From: Diphasiastrum complanatum
Taxonomy: Eukaryota; Streptophyta; Lycopodiopsida; Lycopodiales; Lycopodiaceae
Assembly (NCBI GenBank): GCA_029204225.1
Contig: CM055102.1
Location: forward strand, 33,454,585-33,518,584
Length of the DNA stretch: 64,000 nt
Direction of reading: 5' to 3'
In this document: positions 26,761-39,657 of the stretch, in pieces
Layout of the letters: every line of letters starts with the position of its first letter
Position numbering within the stretch: position 1 is the first letter of the stretch
The notes under the pieces: model-generated
The model's database searches: none
What the model was told of the DNA's origin: nothing
Seen by the model: only the letters and a program-made list of their open reading frames with translations
Program-made: the position numbers and the translations under genes

Positions 26761-28750
26761 TTACATTGAAAAGAGATTTACCATATAATGCGTAATATGA
26801 CCTTCACCCCAAGCGTCTTTATCTGCATCCACAAACTCAATTGTTGATTTCTCAATCAATAGGACATCAGTATCAAACAGTTTGTCTTTTCTAAGCAATT
26901 TGATCATGTTGTCAAGCTTTGTCCAGACTTCAATTTTTTTAATCCTCATTGTTCCTTTTTCTTCAAAATCTTGTGGCATTGAGTACATCTATCCAAATTG
27001 AGTATTGGATTTTAGTCGGTTTTCCGGAATGATTTGATAAGAAACGACGAGCTTTGGATCCTCCTATGCTTGGTTTTCATGGGATGTTTCCCATTTTTCT
27101 CAAAAGCTTCTCGTCCTTTTGTATTTTAACGTGTCCTTTATGAAGACCCGCTTTTGATAGAACTTCCTCCAATCGAGCTACCATGTAGTGTACAAATGTG
27201 AACATTTTTAAGCGGAATCGGTAGTACTGGTTTCCAGGTCGGATCTTCTATATCCCTTGAAACTCTCGTGCTCTTCGACATGTCTTGTGTAGTTTTCATG
27301 CAATAGAGGCATGGATGTTTTGAATTTGCTCCATGTGAGACGTTGAACATGCACTTCAACGACTTCAAGTCTCCAACCAAATGCCATTCCACCTTAAAAT
27401 CACCTATTCCAAGAACATTGAGTGGTGTGTCGCTCATATGATTCTTAATCATCTCTGGATAATCTATTTTACTAAAATTCCAAAATAGAATGTCATGATC
27501 TTCTTTTAAAACCTGTTTGAAACACAAAATCATGAACTATGTTAAGACAATTGAACTTAGACCTATAATAACAAACCAATATTAGCTTAAAACACAAAAC
27601 CATAAATTCTCGAAATGAATTAGTTGCTAGTACTCAATAAAATAGATTTAAATCTGGAAAGCTGCTAATTACCAAATATTATTTTTGGACTGCACACTGA
27701 AATCAAGACTCTCTGAGTTTATCGTATTGCTTAATGCTCCATTCATAAGCGTAACACTAACCCTTTCCGGCTTTTGCCCCTTTATTACTTCTGATTCATC
27801 TAACTTGAGAACTAATATCAATTTTTCAACACTTTCATTTGTGATTCCATAAAACTTTACAATAAATCTCAGTAAATGATTCAGATCTACAAACATATAG
27901 TTGGTGGAATCATATGACAAAGTGCATGTTTTGAGTTATAAATTTTATTGATCTGGTAAGGAATACCAATGATGTTTTGCAAACCTCTGTTTAACACATC
28001 TCTCTCTAATTTGAATTGAAAGGGCCGAGGAATAGGAAATTTTTTTATATGTACTTGTCCAAATGCCTCTTTGATAATTTTAAACATTATGTCATATGCA
28101 TCCCTGCTAATACCAAAATAATCACATGCTCTTTGTATCAATTTTCGGTCAATGATCTTGCCGACTTCGCCCATAAGGGCCTCTGCAATCTTGGACTTGA
28201 TTCGAGAATATCGTTGATTTCCTAGTAGACTTGGTTGTAAGTACTGCACTCAAAGACTTTCCAACAATGTCCTTGTCTTTCAGATTTTGATTGGTGACTA
28301 AAGCTGATCTGCAAAATAAAAATAAGATTTAGAAAAAAAAAAACAATTCACAATCATTGATGTGCTAGATGAAACAAAACACATGAATAGTTTAAAACAT
28401 AATCTTACTCGAAAGCATGTATTCTTTTTTTCCGTTGACCCCCACTTGATAAAAACTTGTCAATACTTCTTAAAATAATTCTTTTTCGCTTATTGTTCAG
28501 TATTTTCTTCCGTAATGTGTTTACTTCTGCATTTATTTGACAATATGAGGTACGCAATGTTTGTACAATTAGTGTCATATAGAATCTTGAAGTATGGACC
28601 CCAAGCGTTGCAGCTACCCAACTTCCAATTAGCTATATACGTTACTAGTGAGGTCAAGTCATCGGAGTTGTGCGGGCAAACCAAAAACTCGGTTGGAGTT
28701 TTAAAATCCGACAGTTTTCTCTCTCTTACATGGCATTTCTTAGACAACCC
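26761..28750 (-). pseudogene. Decayed transposase-like gene (GD-x-K ... C-x2-C type)
   Basis: Minus-strand blocks in order: 28747-28490 (VCPHNSDDLTSLVTYIANWK), 28249-27887 (SRIKSKIAEALMGEVGKIID), 27920-27669 (PERVSVTLMNGALSNTIN), 27533-27138 and 26988-26761. The fourth carries VEWHLVGDLKSLKCMFNVSH followed by GANSKHPCLYCMK. The GDLK-then-CxxC layout resembles a group of poorly characterised proteins with RNase-H-like transposase features. A donor-like site after NNIW (TTTG|GTAATT) and an acceptor before VLKEDHD (CAAACAG) suggest real introns. Other joints need frameshifts. Assignment to a superfamily is uncertain. Confidence 0.4.
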
Positions 28751-29339
28751 TTTTGGGCCTTGGAACTCCTCTAATGTCTACCATATGTATTGGTCCATTC
28801 AATTGAGCAAGTCTTTTAATGGTCCTATTAGGCCTTTGCAAATTCTACCTTTATATGAAGTGTCTATAGTAGTAGTTTTCATTTGGATGCATGCCATTAG
28901 AGAAGGGGATTTAGTTTTAGTTATGTTTGTTATTGTCTCCTTACATGATGATTCCATGGTTTCCAATTCAAATATCAAAGATTATCATTCATGTCTAGTA
29001 TCTATGGAATTCGCCTTCCAAGGTCATTTGTTCTAGTAACTTCTAAAAGTTTTTGTTATATGTTTGGATCGCTTGGGCTACTTGGTTCCTTGGGTCTAGT
29101 TTCTAGCATACTCTACATTTCAAAAGCACTCTGAATCTACCAATTGGCATGTGCCATTTATATTTACAATAGATTTCATGATTATGCATTCACTTGAGAC
29201 TTTGGGTTGCTCGATTGGTGTGGTGCTTACCTTTATGCATTGGAGCCATAACATCATATTTTCTTTATATTGTGTTGATAGATCGTTTCATATGGTACTA
29301 CGACTTCGTACGATATCTTGCTCCTTCACTGTTGCAATA

Positions 29340-29560
29340 GTGCATCTTGCACATAGTTACAACATTTATGTTGGGATCACCTTGGTTCTTGCAATTTGTT
29401 GGACATGTCAGAAGAGTCATCTAATGTGACCCATTTTGAACCCGATAAGATCTTAGATACAAGAACTAAACGACTACACGATCATACAATTATTGAGCAT
29501 CTAGTTCACCAAAGGGTCATATGGATGATGACTTCTATTAAGAACAAGGAGATAACCTTA
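29340..29560 (+). mobile_element. Ty3/gypsy chromovirus fragment (integrase C-terminus/chromodomain)
   Basis: The plus strand encodes HLGSCNLLDMSEESSNV, FEPDKILDTRTKRLHDH and TIIEHLV. These line up block for block with the C-terminus of the chromovirus at 41401-41781 ([12 protein letters not shown]..., [24 protein letters not shown]), including the linker and chromodomain start. A +1 shift then recovers HMDDDF, like MDDDDS in the longer copy. It is an isolated, decayed fragment in the opposite orientation to the main element. Confidence 0.65.
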
Positions 29561-29577
29561 AAAAGGACTCCCCTTAC

Positions 29578-29820
29578 CTTGGGCATCACTCTTTCATAGT
29601 TGATGCCACGATGTTCATATAGATGCCTCTTGCAAGCATGCTTCGTCCATACAACTTGCTTGGGCATCACTCTTTCATACTTGATGCCACGATGTTCATA
29701 TAGATGTCTCTTGCAAGCATGCTTCATCCATACGACTTGCTTGGAGCAATTCTCGCAAACATATTTTGATGTTTCTATTTGGCATTCTTGGGTCACCCAA
29801 ATAACTTGACAAAAATTCAT
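29578..29820 (-). pseudogene. Finger-like coding remnant with an 81-bp in-frame tandem duplication
   Basis: Two copies of an 81-bp unit (29578-29658, 29659-29739) differ at few positions and keep frame, giving a 27-residue repeat containing TKHACKRHLYEHRGINYERV. Just upstream the minus strand reads YVCENCSK, so the repeat follows a CxxC pair with downstream His residues, resembling a C2H2-type finger. Only short open frames surround it. The parent protein is not identified. Confidence 0.45.
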
Positions 29821-29829
29821 GCTTCTCTT

Positions 29830-32400
29830 CATAATTGGGGCTTTCTAATAAAACATTACTAACTTCGCAAACTATGTTCTTGTTCATACATGCCCACATT
29901 TTAGAGCTTTATAAAATCTTGGAGTGTTATGAATCATGTTCATAGAAATCATTTTTTTATCCATATATTTGTCCCGCATCTATTTATTCATGCATAGGCC
30001 TAAAGGCTCATTTTATTCAATTCATTTTATATTTTTATGTTGGACTCATGTAAAACTATTACCAAGTTGATTAGCCTCAACATTTATCTTGAGAAATCAT
30101 TGTCCTCCCCTAATCTACGAAAGCATTAGTTCAATATCTATAAAAACTTTGTTCGATATTAAATAAAGTTGAAGGCACTCATTATTATGCTTCACTTATT
30201 GGTATTGCTTAGAGTACTTTATAAAAGAACCCATCACTATTGTTTGTAGGTCTTTACCCATTGATTAAATGTGATATTCGATGCCATTTATTCATATGAG
30301 CAATTCTCACTTAAAGTCTTGTAATTTTCATTGAAATTAAAATCTACGATTGTGTCCTTCATTATTTTGGCAAAAACAAAAGCATAAATTGTAATATGAA
30401 AATCCCTTTTCCTATTTTTCCTTCTCTGGAGGCCCCACAATCTCCCACAATGAAAATTATAACAATAAAAGTCCCACAAAAGAACTTTACTAAGCTTCTC
30501 CTACAAAGATGGGCGTGCATAGGTTGCAAAATGATTTGTAGATATTCCATCTTTACTACATTTAAGACTCATAAGAAAACCTTCCAAGAAGCTATTAATA
30601 AGATGGCCACAAATATGATCATGACTTATACAGTTGAAACATAAATGCTTCTCATGGATCTCAGACATCTCAGTAGGGGAGTAGCAATGGGCAAAAACAG
30701 GGAGAGGAGAAAAAAAAAGGTGTGGTTTGGGATAAAAAGCGGAAGGAGAAGAACTGACAGGGGTAGGACTAACAAAAGAGATATAACAAAAAACAGGATG
30801 TGAGAAAGAAGATGACACGGGAAATACTTATGCTGCAAAGTGGTGGCGAAAGAGATGGAATGAGAGAGAGTGTGGAAGAAGAAATGTCATACCTGAGCGC
30901 TCCTCATAAGCCTACAGCGTAGCGGGAAATGAGCTCCAAAGTAGATGGAAATAGGTAGGAGAGCTTTGTAAAGTGTGTCGCATAAGTAGCCAAATCAACA
31001 ACGTGGGATTTGGCGCAAGCTTGAGGATTCTATCCATCTTTTTCACTATGCTTATTAACTGTGTTTTGATTTAAAAATGGTTGCCAAAGAAAACTAGTTT
31101 TCTGGTGAAACTAAAGTTCTTAACAAACCAATTTGTTCTCTACTTCCTAAGAAAAAAACAGTTTCTGAAACTCTAGTAGCATGCTACATTCATCTTTTTA
31201 AACGCATTAGCTCCCACAAGTAACCCCAAGACCCAAGATCGAATTGATGGGACCCATAGTGAAGTGTTTACTAAAGGACTAACGATAGGTCCAACATTGT
31301 AAACTCTCTCAAGTCTCTCCCCTAGAACATTGTCCTCTCATAGGTGGTTGTCCTCAAATGTGGAATGTACTAGATATCCATCATGCAGAGGTGGGCTACT
31401 TGTTGTAGCACTCTGAGCCGCAGGAGCAACGAGCATGGCTGCAACACACAGCCCATTGTTTGATGACGAATACCATGGGTAGCAGTTGCAGATCTACAGT
31501 GGAGATAAAAAAATGTTTCAGAAACACTGCTATGGCTTAGAATCTGCCTATTCTTAACCAACCAAATGATTGCCATGTGTCCGATATCACTCCTCACAAC
31601 TGCTACGAGATCATAAAAATCGAACCCAATCTCTTGGCCCTCAAAATGTCAACACATGAATAATAATTTTCTCTAGGAAATTGTTGGACATCCAAACTAG
31701 TACATTAGCCTTGTGTGCATGTGAGGTTCATAACTATCTTGCAAAGTGCTTTTCAAATGCCTTAAAAAACACAAAATAATAAAGGCCAGCACCAATCCAG
31801 AGACTATGAACTGAAATAAGCCTCTGAAACCAGTTTTATGAGAAAACCCCATGCAATAGATCGCTACTTGTTTGAGAAAACAGAAACACAGCCAATTCAA
31901 TAGAAGTATCGGAAGCTTTAAGGACCATACGATATCAAAATCAACTCCATGGGGACAAGCTATAGTGACACCAATTTGGATACCTGACATCATTAGTCAG
32001 CAAAATAAAAGCAACAGATATAATACAATTAATAACAAGTTGGAATGCCATTTGATAATTTGTGAAGTACACGAATCTTCACATCTCCCTTGTTACCAAG
32101 GACGTTCCTTGACAAATACAAACTTTTGAGCTGAAAATACTCGACTCTACGTAGGTGGGTCATATAATATTCACAAAATCAGGTAGAAAGGCCTCATAGC
32201 GGAACATGCTTGTCATGTAATCTTAAAAAATGATCAGGTAGAAAGACTCCATAGCACAACATGGAACACAGAAATTTGAAGTAATTTAGAGTCTTTAACC
32301 GTTGAAAAGCCAAAATATAACACTGGTGAAGCCAGTATATGTGCACATTCTTGAACAACAAGCCTTTTGGGAACACGAAGCATGATCCTAAAACAACTGC
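29830..32400. other. Intergenic, no gene recognised
   Basis: AT-rich, with a purine-rich stretch at 30690-30880 (GGAGAGGAGAAAAAA and similar). No recognisable proteins. It lies downstream of the DnaJ gene. Confidence 0.45.
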
Positions 32401-32411
32401 ATAAAAAAAAC

Positions 32412-33830
32412 TCAGCTTGCACCTCCTAAAATTCTCTTTATGCCTGCTTTCTGCTCAGGTGTCAGTCTACTTGGAAATTTTACATCAAACTTAATCCTGA
32501 GGTTCCCTCTTTTTCCTGGTTCTTTTGCAATAGGCATGCCTTCTCTTGGCACTACTTTTTCGTATCCTGGGCTCACAATTTCAGTCACAGGGATATTTAA
32601 AGTCCTCCCGTCAAGGGTATTCAATGTAACTGTACATCCTGTTAGCGCATCTGGGAGCGATATTTTTTGCGTAGCTATTAAATCATTTCCATCACGCTTG
32701 AACACCTCATGAGGTCTTTCATCAATCACAAAAACCAAATCAGCAGGGACAACATTGGCCTGCTCATTGCCCTTTTCAGGAAAAGTTATCTTAGTCCCCT
32801 TTTTCCAACCCGGTTTCACATCTATAGTCAAAATCTCTTCAACAGGCATTGTTCTTCTGCAAATAGACAAAAGATGCACCCAAAGACATCAAAATGCAAT
32901 TGAGGACATTATAAACCAACACTTCTGATTGCAAAATATGCATGTCAAGATAGTCAGATAAAACAATGACGCCCATGAATACATCCACTGAGCTATGACG
33001 AAAAGCAATAGTTATTATAATACAATATAGTTGGTGCCAGCCAGTAAAGATAGGAAATTAGTAAGCATAGCTGCTGAGAAAATACAGAATTCAGTTGGGA
33101 AGAACTTACCCGCTAGCATCAGCAATATTTCTAGATATCTTCATCTTACGGGTGGATCCACTGTAAAGCTCTTCTAAAGTACAGGGCAACTTGTTCTCCA
33201 CGGCAGTTGCTTTGCGAGGACCCGCGGATGGAGCTCCTTCACCAAAAGATCTAAAAACATTCTCTGTTCCACCAAATCCACCAAACATGCCATCGCCAAA
33301 TGGTGATCTTGCACCTCTTCCACCCATCCCCCCCATGCCAGCCATTCCTGCAAATGGACTCGATCCGCCAAAGAATTCTGCAAATATATCTTCTGCGTTT
33401 CTAGGATTGAACCTGAACACAGTAGGCCCACCGCCGTTTGAGAAACTGGCTCCTGGGCCAGGGGGTGGCACCTGTCCTTTCAAACCCTCCTCCCCGTACT
33501 GATCATAAATTGCCCGTTTCTGAGGATCGCTCAATACCTGAGATGATAATATAACGGTAAGCCGCAACATGTTATCAAAAAGATAGAGTAAAACCAAACG
33601 TACAACTGAAATCCAAAGCAAAATCATAAAAAGACTGAAAAATCGTGTCCTAAAAGCAAGCCCACCTCATAAGCTTCTGAAATTTGTTTAAATTTCGCTT
33701 CAGCTTCCTTTTTGTTGTTGGGATTCTTATCCGGATGCCATTTCATAGCAAGCTTTCGGTAAGCCTTCTTCAGATCATCATCCGTTGCGCTCTTACCCAC
33801 CTTAAGCACATTGTAATAATCCACTCCCAT
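32412..33830 (-). CDS. Class II (type B, DNAJB1-like) DnaJ/Hsp40 co-chaperone
   Basis: Three exons on the minus strand: 33830-33666 (donor GAG|GTGGGC), 33537-33110 (acceptor CATCTCAG, donor GCGG|GTAAGT) and 32856-32412 (acceptor TTTGCAG, stop TGA). They total 1038 nt, giving 345 residues, the usual length for the class. The J domain (about 1-70) has the HPD triad at 32-34 (KWHPDKN). A Gly/Phe/Met-rich linker follows (about 75-155, [10 protein letters not shown]). Two C-terminal substrate-binding domains come next (from [14 protein letters not shown] to the [15 protein letters not shown] end). There is no Cys-rich zinc finger, hence class II. There is no signal peptide or membrane segment, so it is probably cytosolic or nuclear. 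It would stimulate Hsp70 ATPase and deliver clients. The gene is intact; the start is the only ATG ahead of the canonical YY-x-VL motif. Confidence 0.95.
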
Positions 33831-34214
33831 TCTCTAGGTTTCTTTCCGATAGCCCCAACAATCCAAGCCAACCCCACAACAGGCCACTCTCTTCCGGTTT
33901 AAAAAAGTATGTCCGATCAAAGAAGGAGACCAAACGAAGAAGAAAAGTATATGCTCAGAAAAAAAGCAGCAAAGGTGACAGAAACTGAACAAAACGGACG
34001 CTAAAAACTGAAGTGAAGTAGAAAAGGTTTGTAGTATGAGTGCTACAGGAAGGAAGGACCTCCATAGCTATATGTGCTGCTAAATCTAAGCAGAAATACG
34101 ATGGAACTCTCCATCTCCATGGCAGAAATACGATGGATCAGAGAAAACTATGAAGAAAAAAGACGAAGACGAAGAAAACAGAAGACGAAGACGAAGAAGA
34201 AGAAGAAAGTTGGA

Positions 34215-34306
34215 GAAGGTTCTGGATGAGGAACGACCCTTCGGCAATCCGAGATCCTACGTGGCGATGACGTGGCCGGGCTCCTCGTGTGATGATCGGA
34301 CACGTG
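34215..34306 (-). promoter_or_regulatory. Putative DnaJ promoter elements: HSE-like site, two ACGTGGC boxes, G-box
   Basis: About 385-480 bp upstream of the DnaJ ATG. 34215-34227 reads GAAGGTTCTGGAT: perfect GAAnnTTC inverted units plus a third imperfect unit (GAT for GAA), the heat-shock-factor pattern. ACGTGGC occurs at 34259-34265 and 34270-34276, and CACGTG at 34301-34306. These are the cores of ABRE/G-box sites bound by plant bZIP and bHLH factors. A heat or stress-responsive promoter would suit an Hsp40 gene. No clear TATA box was picked out. Confidence 0.5.
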
Positions 34307-34624
34307 TTAGGAGATGAGTGTTGTAGTGCAGCCCACCACTCGTACGACTCCACCGTCAAGTGGATTTTCTCACCCGTTCAGATCTTGCCACGTCTAAAGG
34401 CACCTTCGCATTGGATGGTCAGGATCGCTCTCTCAAATGGTATGGGGTCCCCCAAAAGGCAGCCTTTCTTTCCATTCCTTGCTTGCTTGCTTGCTTTGAG
34501 GTTTGGAGTTGGAACTTAGAGCTTGGATGCTCCAAGAGTCACAATTCTAGCTATGCCATGATCTCATTAAACTATCATGATATTTGCAAACATGATATGA
34601 TCTCGTAAAACTATCTCAGTAAGA

Positions 34625-34725
34625 CTACCTTGATCTAGTTGGTGTATCAAGCTGCGGTGGCTCACCCACCCAGCTTCTATTCTCTGTGATCTAGAATAGT
34701 TGATAATATCGGAAGTACTAAACTC
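34625..34725. repeat. Second copy of the 5.2-kb SINE-related repeat
   Basis: Shares, in order, GTTGGTGTATCAAG, TTCTATTCTCTGTGATC and GTTGATAATA with 5222-5330, with substitutions and small gaps. Confidence 0.45.
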
Positions 34726-34729
34726 TCTT

Positions 34730-37700
34730 GATGATCTCCTCAAACAATAAATGATTTCTCTTATAAGTGAGTTTCAGTTAAAAAAAGCAATTTTTGGCTT
34801 TGTCATGAAGTGATAAATTGTTGTGGTCATATGCTTGAATATGATCTATTGTTGCGCAATGAATTTGAGTGCATCAAAGCATTTGTAAAACAAAAAGTTA
34901 TTATATAATGATAATGAACTTTTTGAATCCATGTCCAACTTTTGAACTCTTAGTTCACTTCAAAAGAAAGTTTCTTGTGATCTTGATCAAATATATATCA
35001 CCTTGTTTTAAATCTTTCTAAGTGCAAAACTTTTTATATATTTTTTCTTCCAATGTGCATGGTGAAAGTTAATCAATAACTTTTTTAAATCACCATGTTT
35101 TTTCTCAAATTTGCTTGGACATTTGGATACCAATGGACTTTGTGCTTCATTGTAGAGGGGTCTCAAGCCCAATTGTTAAGGGCCTTTGCCAAGTGAAGCT
35201 GTAATGCCAATGTTGGCAACCATTGTGAGAAAATTATGGTAAATTAATTAAAAATGCTACTCGTAGTCACTTAGTACATCACTTTTGGTCTACGAGACTT
35301 TTAAAACACCTATTTTTTAACCAAATATCAATATATGTGAATTCATAGAAAAGAGCAACTTTATGTGTGTTGGTTATTAACTTGACTAAATATCATGATT
35401 TAAAACAAGAATGTTGTGGTATACCACAAAGGCATTGCCACAAATTTCTTGATTAAAAAAATGTCTAAGATCGGATGCAAAGTAATTAGATATGTTCAAA
35501 TCCTAGTTTTCTTATAAGTGTGGCATAAGGCATTTCCTTTTTTGACCTCAAAGATTGAATTGTGATTTAAAGTGTGTTATAGAGTACATACATGATAGCA
35601 ATGAAAAACATGTATGAAATGATTTTGTGAGTGCAAATAGATAATCTTTATTTTATTATTGTTGTTGGTGATGATGCATGCGCATCTTGCAATAGGTTGG
35701 GATGCATGTAATAAAAAGAGAGGGGCGCGAGCCTTTTGCTGTTTATGACTTGCGTATAAAGGTGCATTCGAAAGTGTGGGCATGCATGCAACAAAAAGAG
35801 AGGGACATGATTTTTTTTGCTATTTACAACTTGCATATATATGCACATCTAGAGGACTCAGTTCTTGCAATAAAGTCCTTAGTAATCTAACAAACTTTTG
35901 TGCGCACATAGCCTTATGGTTAAGACATTCACTTTAACATTGACTTTTGTAAACACTCCAGTGATCAACTTGACCACATCATATTGCCATTTTGCAAGGC
36001 AATGCGAAAATGACTTTAAAGGGCATTTTTTGGTTAATTTAACAATGCACTTGTGCTCCTCCTTGTATAGTCATGTGTAATATTGTTCTCCTTGGCATGG
36101 CCTAATTGGGATGTAGATTATACTTATTGTGCATATATGTGTTAGAAATCAGTTTGATCTGACTCATTAGTAAAAGCTTCAAATGTGATACTGTAATTAG
36201 TGTACAGTTAATTAGATTTGTTGTATTCAGTAGTATTTGGGACTTGGCCCGCCATCGACATATCAGTCGGGGGCACTCATCCCGTAGCCGGCTATTTGGG
36301 TTACCCGAGTAGCCACACGTAGGAGAAGTTAGCCTGTACAATATATTTTGATTTTGTTATGCTATACTCAGGGGCATGTCCTGGGTTTGTCAATATTTTA
36401 GCCCATGTTGGGCCTATTGGTCAGATAGGTGCCTATTTTAGTGCGTTGACACTTGTCGAGCCCATTCATGTTGGGGCTTTTGACATATGTACAAATTTCT
36501 CTTTGTAATCTAAATCTTTTGTTGTGGTGGAAGCCATTGGGCAAGATAGTGGACTTGCATTGGACAAACTAAGTGTGGGACATATGGAGGATGAAGAATA
36601 GGTCAATGATCACACTTTGGATGTTCTTAGAGTGTTGTAAGTGTGATGATTTTGCGATTTTGCAGTTGGTGAGTCATTTCAAATCAAACCATTGTAGATG
36701 TGGAGCAGTGTATCAGGTTTGTCATCAAGGAGATACACTTCAACTTGGATAAGTCAAGTCAATTTGCTGTATCAATATTGCATCAAGGATGCAGATTCTA
36801 GTCATAGCAAAGTGTAGATTGTTTGGTTTGGGCCATGGAAGATCTCATAGGTTCACTTGGAGGGATATTGGCATATCATGTCATGTGAGGGACTTGATGG
36901 TGGCTTTGGAGTTCACATTTCAATGTATTCTCAGGGAATGGTTTGGAAACATTCACAGGAGCAGCTTGGAGCTAGCTTGAGAGGCACTACGGGGTAGATG
37001 TTCAGATCTTTGAGATCAAAGATGCCATTGGGATACTTGATAGAGATGGACTATAGGATGACATGGGATGATCATCAGGTTGCAACTATTTCAAATTGGA
37101 CTTGAGTCATTGGACAGGACTTACAGGGGGCGATTCATGATGGAATCAAGAAGCTGCAAACACAAATGGGCAAAGTGTGAAGCTTTGAGAGCCAGCTCTA
37201 GGTTCGAGAGCTTATGGAGATCGCACAGTTGGGTGTGATCGGAGGGAAAAAAACTATATGGATGTTTTGTGATCGGAAAAGAAAACACTATCTGGGTGTT
37301 TTGCTAATGATCTACTAGAGGGGACACTGATGGTGAGGATTTCATGGTGAGCTCATTTGGGAGTACATGATGGCATTATAGCAGGGGGCCAGCCTTTGGC
37401 ATTGGCATCGATGGGGAGACATCTACTATCACGGACGTGGATAAGATATCTCTAGCTTTCATGCAGTTGGTTGTATTTGCAGGAGTCTAGGCTTGCTACA
37501 TGTGTTGGAACCTGTATGGTTTGGATCCACAGGTGGTGAGATCAGGTTGCGAATAACTACTTTGTTTCAGACGTAGCAAATGCACAATCATATACAACTC
37601 TGAATTAGATCTAGACTCTCGTGACAAGATAACATACTGTGGTATCTTGTCGTACCAACACCTATCACTTATAGATGTGATGCTACACCAGTGGCCACCA

Positions 37701-38200
37701 AATCAAGTCCTCAACCATGGCCAACACCCGTCACCAAGTTGCCCTCACGCCCAAACATATCCAACTATCCAATAATCCTTGATTCCCATCCATTTTCCAT
37801 GCTCCAAGCACAAGAGTCTACCAAGGACTCAATGAATGGATGTACGCAAACCTCACCATAGGCTATACCTGAGTAGCTCATCCATCTCCCAGAGATATTG
37901 ATGATGATCTTCCTATCCTACATTTTATGTAGGCTCAACTTTCCATGCTTGACATTGCCAACTCTGATTTGACCACTACATAGGCCTCCCACCAAGGAGC
38001 CTATCTCACCACACGTGATGCACCAGCTGAAGAATATCCATTATGCATACAATGGCGTATCATACCTAAGCAACTGTAGCATCTCCTTGAGTGCCACTCC
38101 AATGCATTCGTCATCCACATATTATGCTCACCTGATGTCTTCGCTCCTGGTCACCATCTTGTTATCCAAGCCGATCGCCAAATCATCACCTGTCTCTCTT
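34730..38200. other. Intergenic, no gene recognised
   Basis: Contains a duplicated segment of about 80 bp at 35699-35850 (GG(C)ATGCATG(T/C)AA(T/C)AAAAAGAGAGGG... then TGCTATTT/TGCTGTTT). There is a short duplication near 37230-37305 (ACTAT(A/C)TGG(A/G)TGTTTTG with GATCGGA). No protein is recognisable. Confidence 0.4.
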
Positions 38201-38207
38201 GGCTCCT

Positions 38208-38341
<134 letters not shown>

Positions 38342-38344
38342 CGG

Positions 38345-39650
38345 CTATGTGCCACCATGCCAACACAAGTTCATCCATGAGTCGCTACTCACATAATCCT
38401 GAGACCATTGTCTCTCTGATCATATTGAGGTATATGGCTCTGAGTGACTTCCTCTACTTACATCCACCCCACCTTTATAAAATCTGATGTCCTCATCAAA
38501 TGTCAGATTAAAGTAAAAATTGTCTCCTAATTAAAATTAACTGTGCATTTGAGCTACTGGGCACAGTACTCAATTTACTGACCACTTTTTATCAACATTG
38601 AGGCTGGCACACCACAAGTCAGAGGCTCAACTCGTTCTTTGAAAAAGTACATAACTTGAAAATATCACTTTGTCTGGGAAAAGCGTAGATTTTATATCGC
38701 TTACATAAAACCCAAGGTCCTTATTAACTGGTGACAGAGGCCTTTCTTGAGAAATGTTTGCCCCTGTCGCTTCTGACTTATGACTTTGGAACTCCTTTGA
38801 GCTCCTGATTTGTCCTTGATGCACTTTGTGTTGAGCTCCCCGAGCTCCAGATTTGATCAGTTCCGCAGGTATCAGGGCTCCCTGAGCCAAAGGATTTATC
38901 GTTTGATTGCCCACTTTATGGTCCACTCCGTGCCTTGATGCTTTTGCACCTTGATTTCTCTCCTCATCCCTACCTGCTTTTTCTTTTTCTGGCTCTTTAA
39001 GGTAGGCAAAGATTGAACACTCCGCAATGCACCTCTTACTTAGCTTGAAGTAGTTGTCTTTGAATCAGCCCAAATGTAGCCATTGACCTCGTGGAGAGCC
39101 AAGGGGTCGCACAAGTTTGATCCGCATATGAACTATCTCTTCGCATTTGTTTGAAGCACCATGCCCGTCATGCAAAACTTGACTTTCACAATTCCATCAC
39201 TGGTCAGTTGCCTCACAGTCAAAACAAGAAGTGTACATCTAGCTTGGCTTCAAGTAGCTCTCTTTGAATTAGACACATGCACCTAGAGTTTGCACTAGTC
39301 CAATTTCAATACGAACTATCCCTTAGCATCTGTTCGAAGTACCAAGTCTCTCATGCAAGACTCAACTTTCACAGTTCCTTCGTTGATCAACTGCTTTACA
39401 CGTAACACAAGTCAGCGTACTCATTATGTCTCCTCATCATTGCTGGTCCAGAAAAAGCCTATAATAAGCTTTCCTTTTCACAACAAAAACTTGTCAACTT
39501 ATTAGGTCCAAAGTTCGCCAGTCTCCTCGTGTGAGTATGGCTAGGTCACCTTGAATTTGCCCTTGCCCCTGTTTTGATCAACTTTCATTCAAAATTTGCC
39601 CCAAGAGAGAGGTGTGTGTGATAGTTCCCCTCCACTTATAAAATCAGTTG
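38345..39650. other. Intergenic; possible transposon body
   Basis: No coding match. Two related passages (39030-39250 and 39260-39400) repeat the theme 'AGTAG(T/C)T(G/C)TCTTTGAAT...CGAACTATC(T/C)(C/T)TT(C/A)GCAT...TTGAAG(C/T)ACCA...CATGCAA', an old duplication upstream of the CACTA remnant. Confidence 0.35.
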
Positions 39651-39657
39651 ACCGGAC

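Noticed and set aside
28515-29036. Plus-strand 173-codon ORF
   Set aside because: Composition is poor, it overlaps the more convincing minus-strand transposase-like block, and no domain is recognisable.
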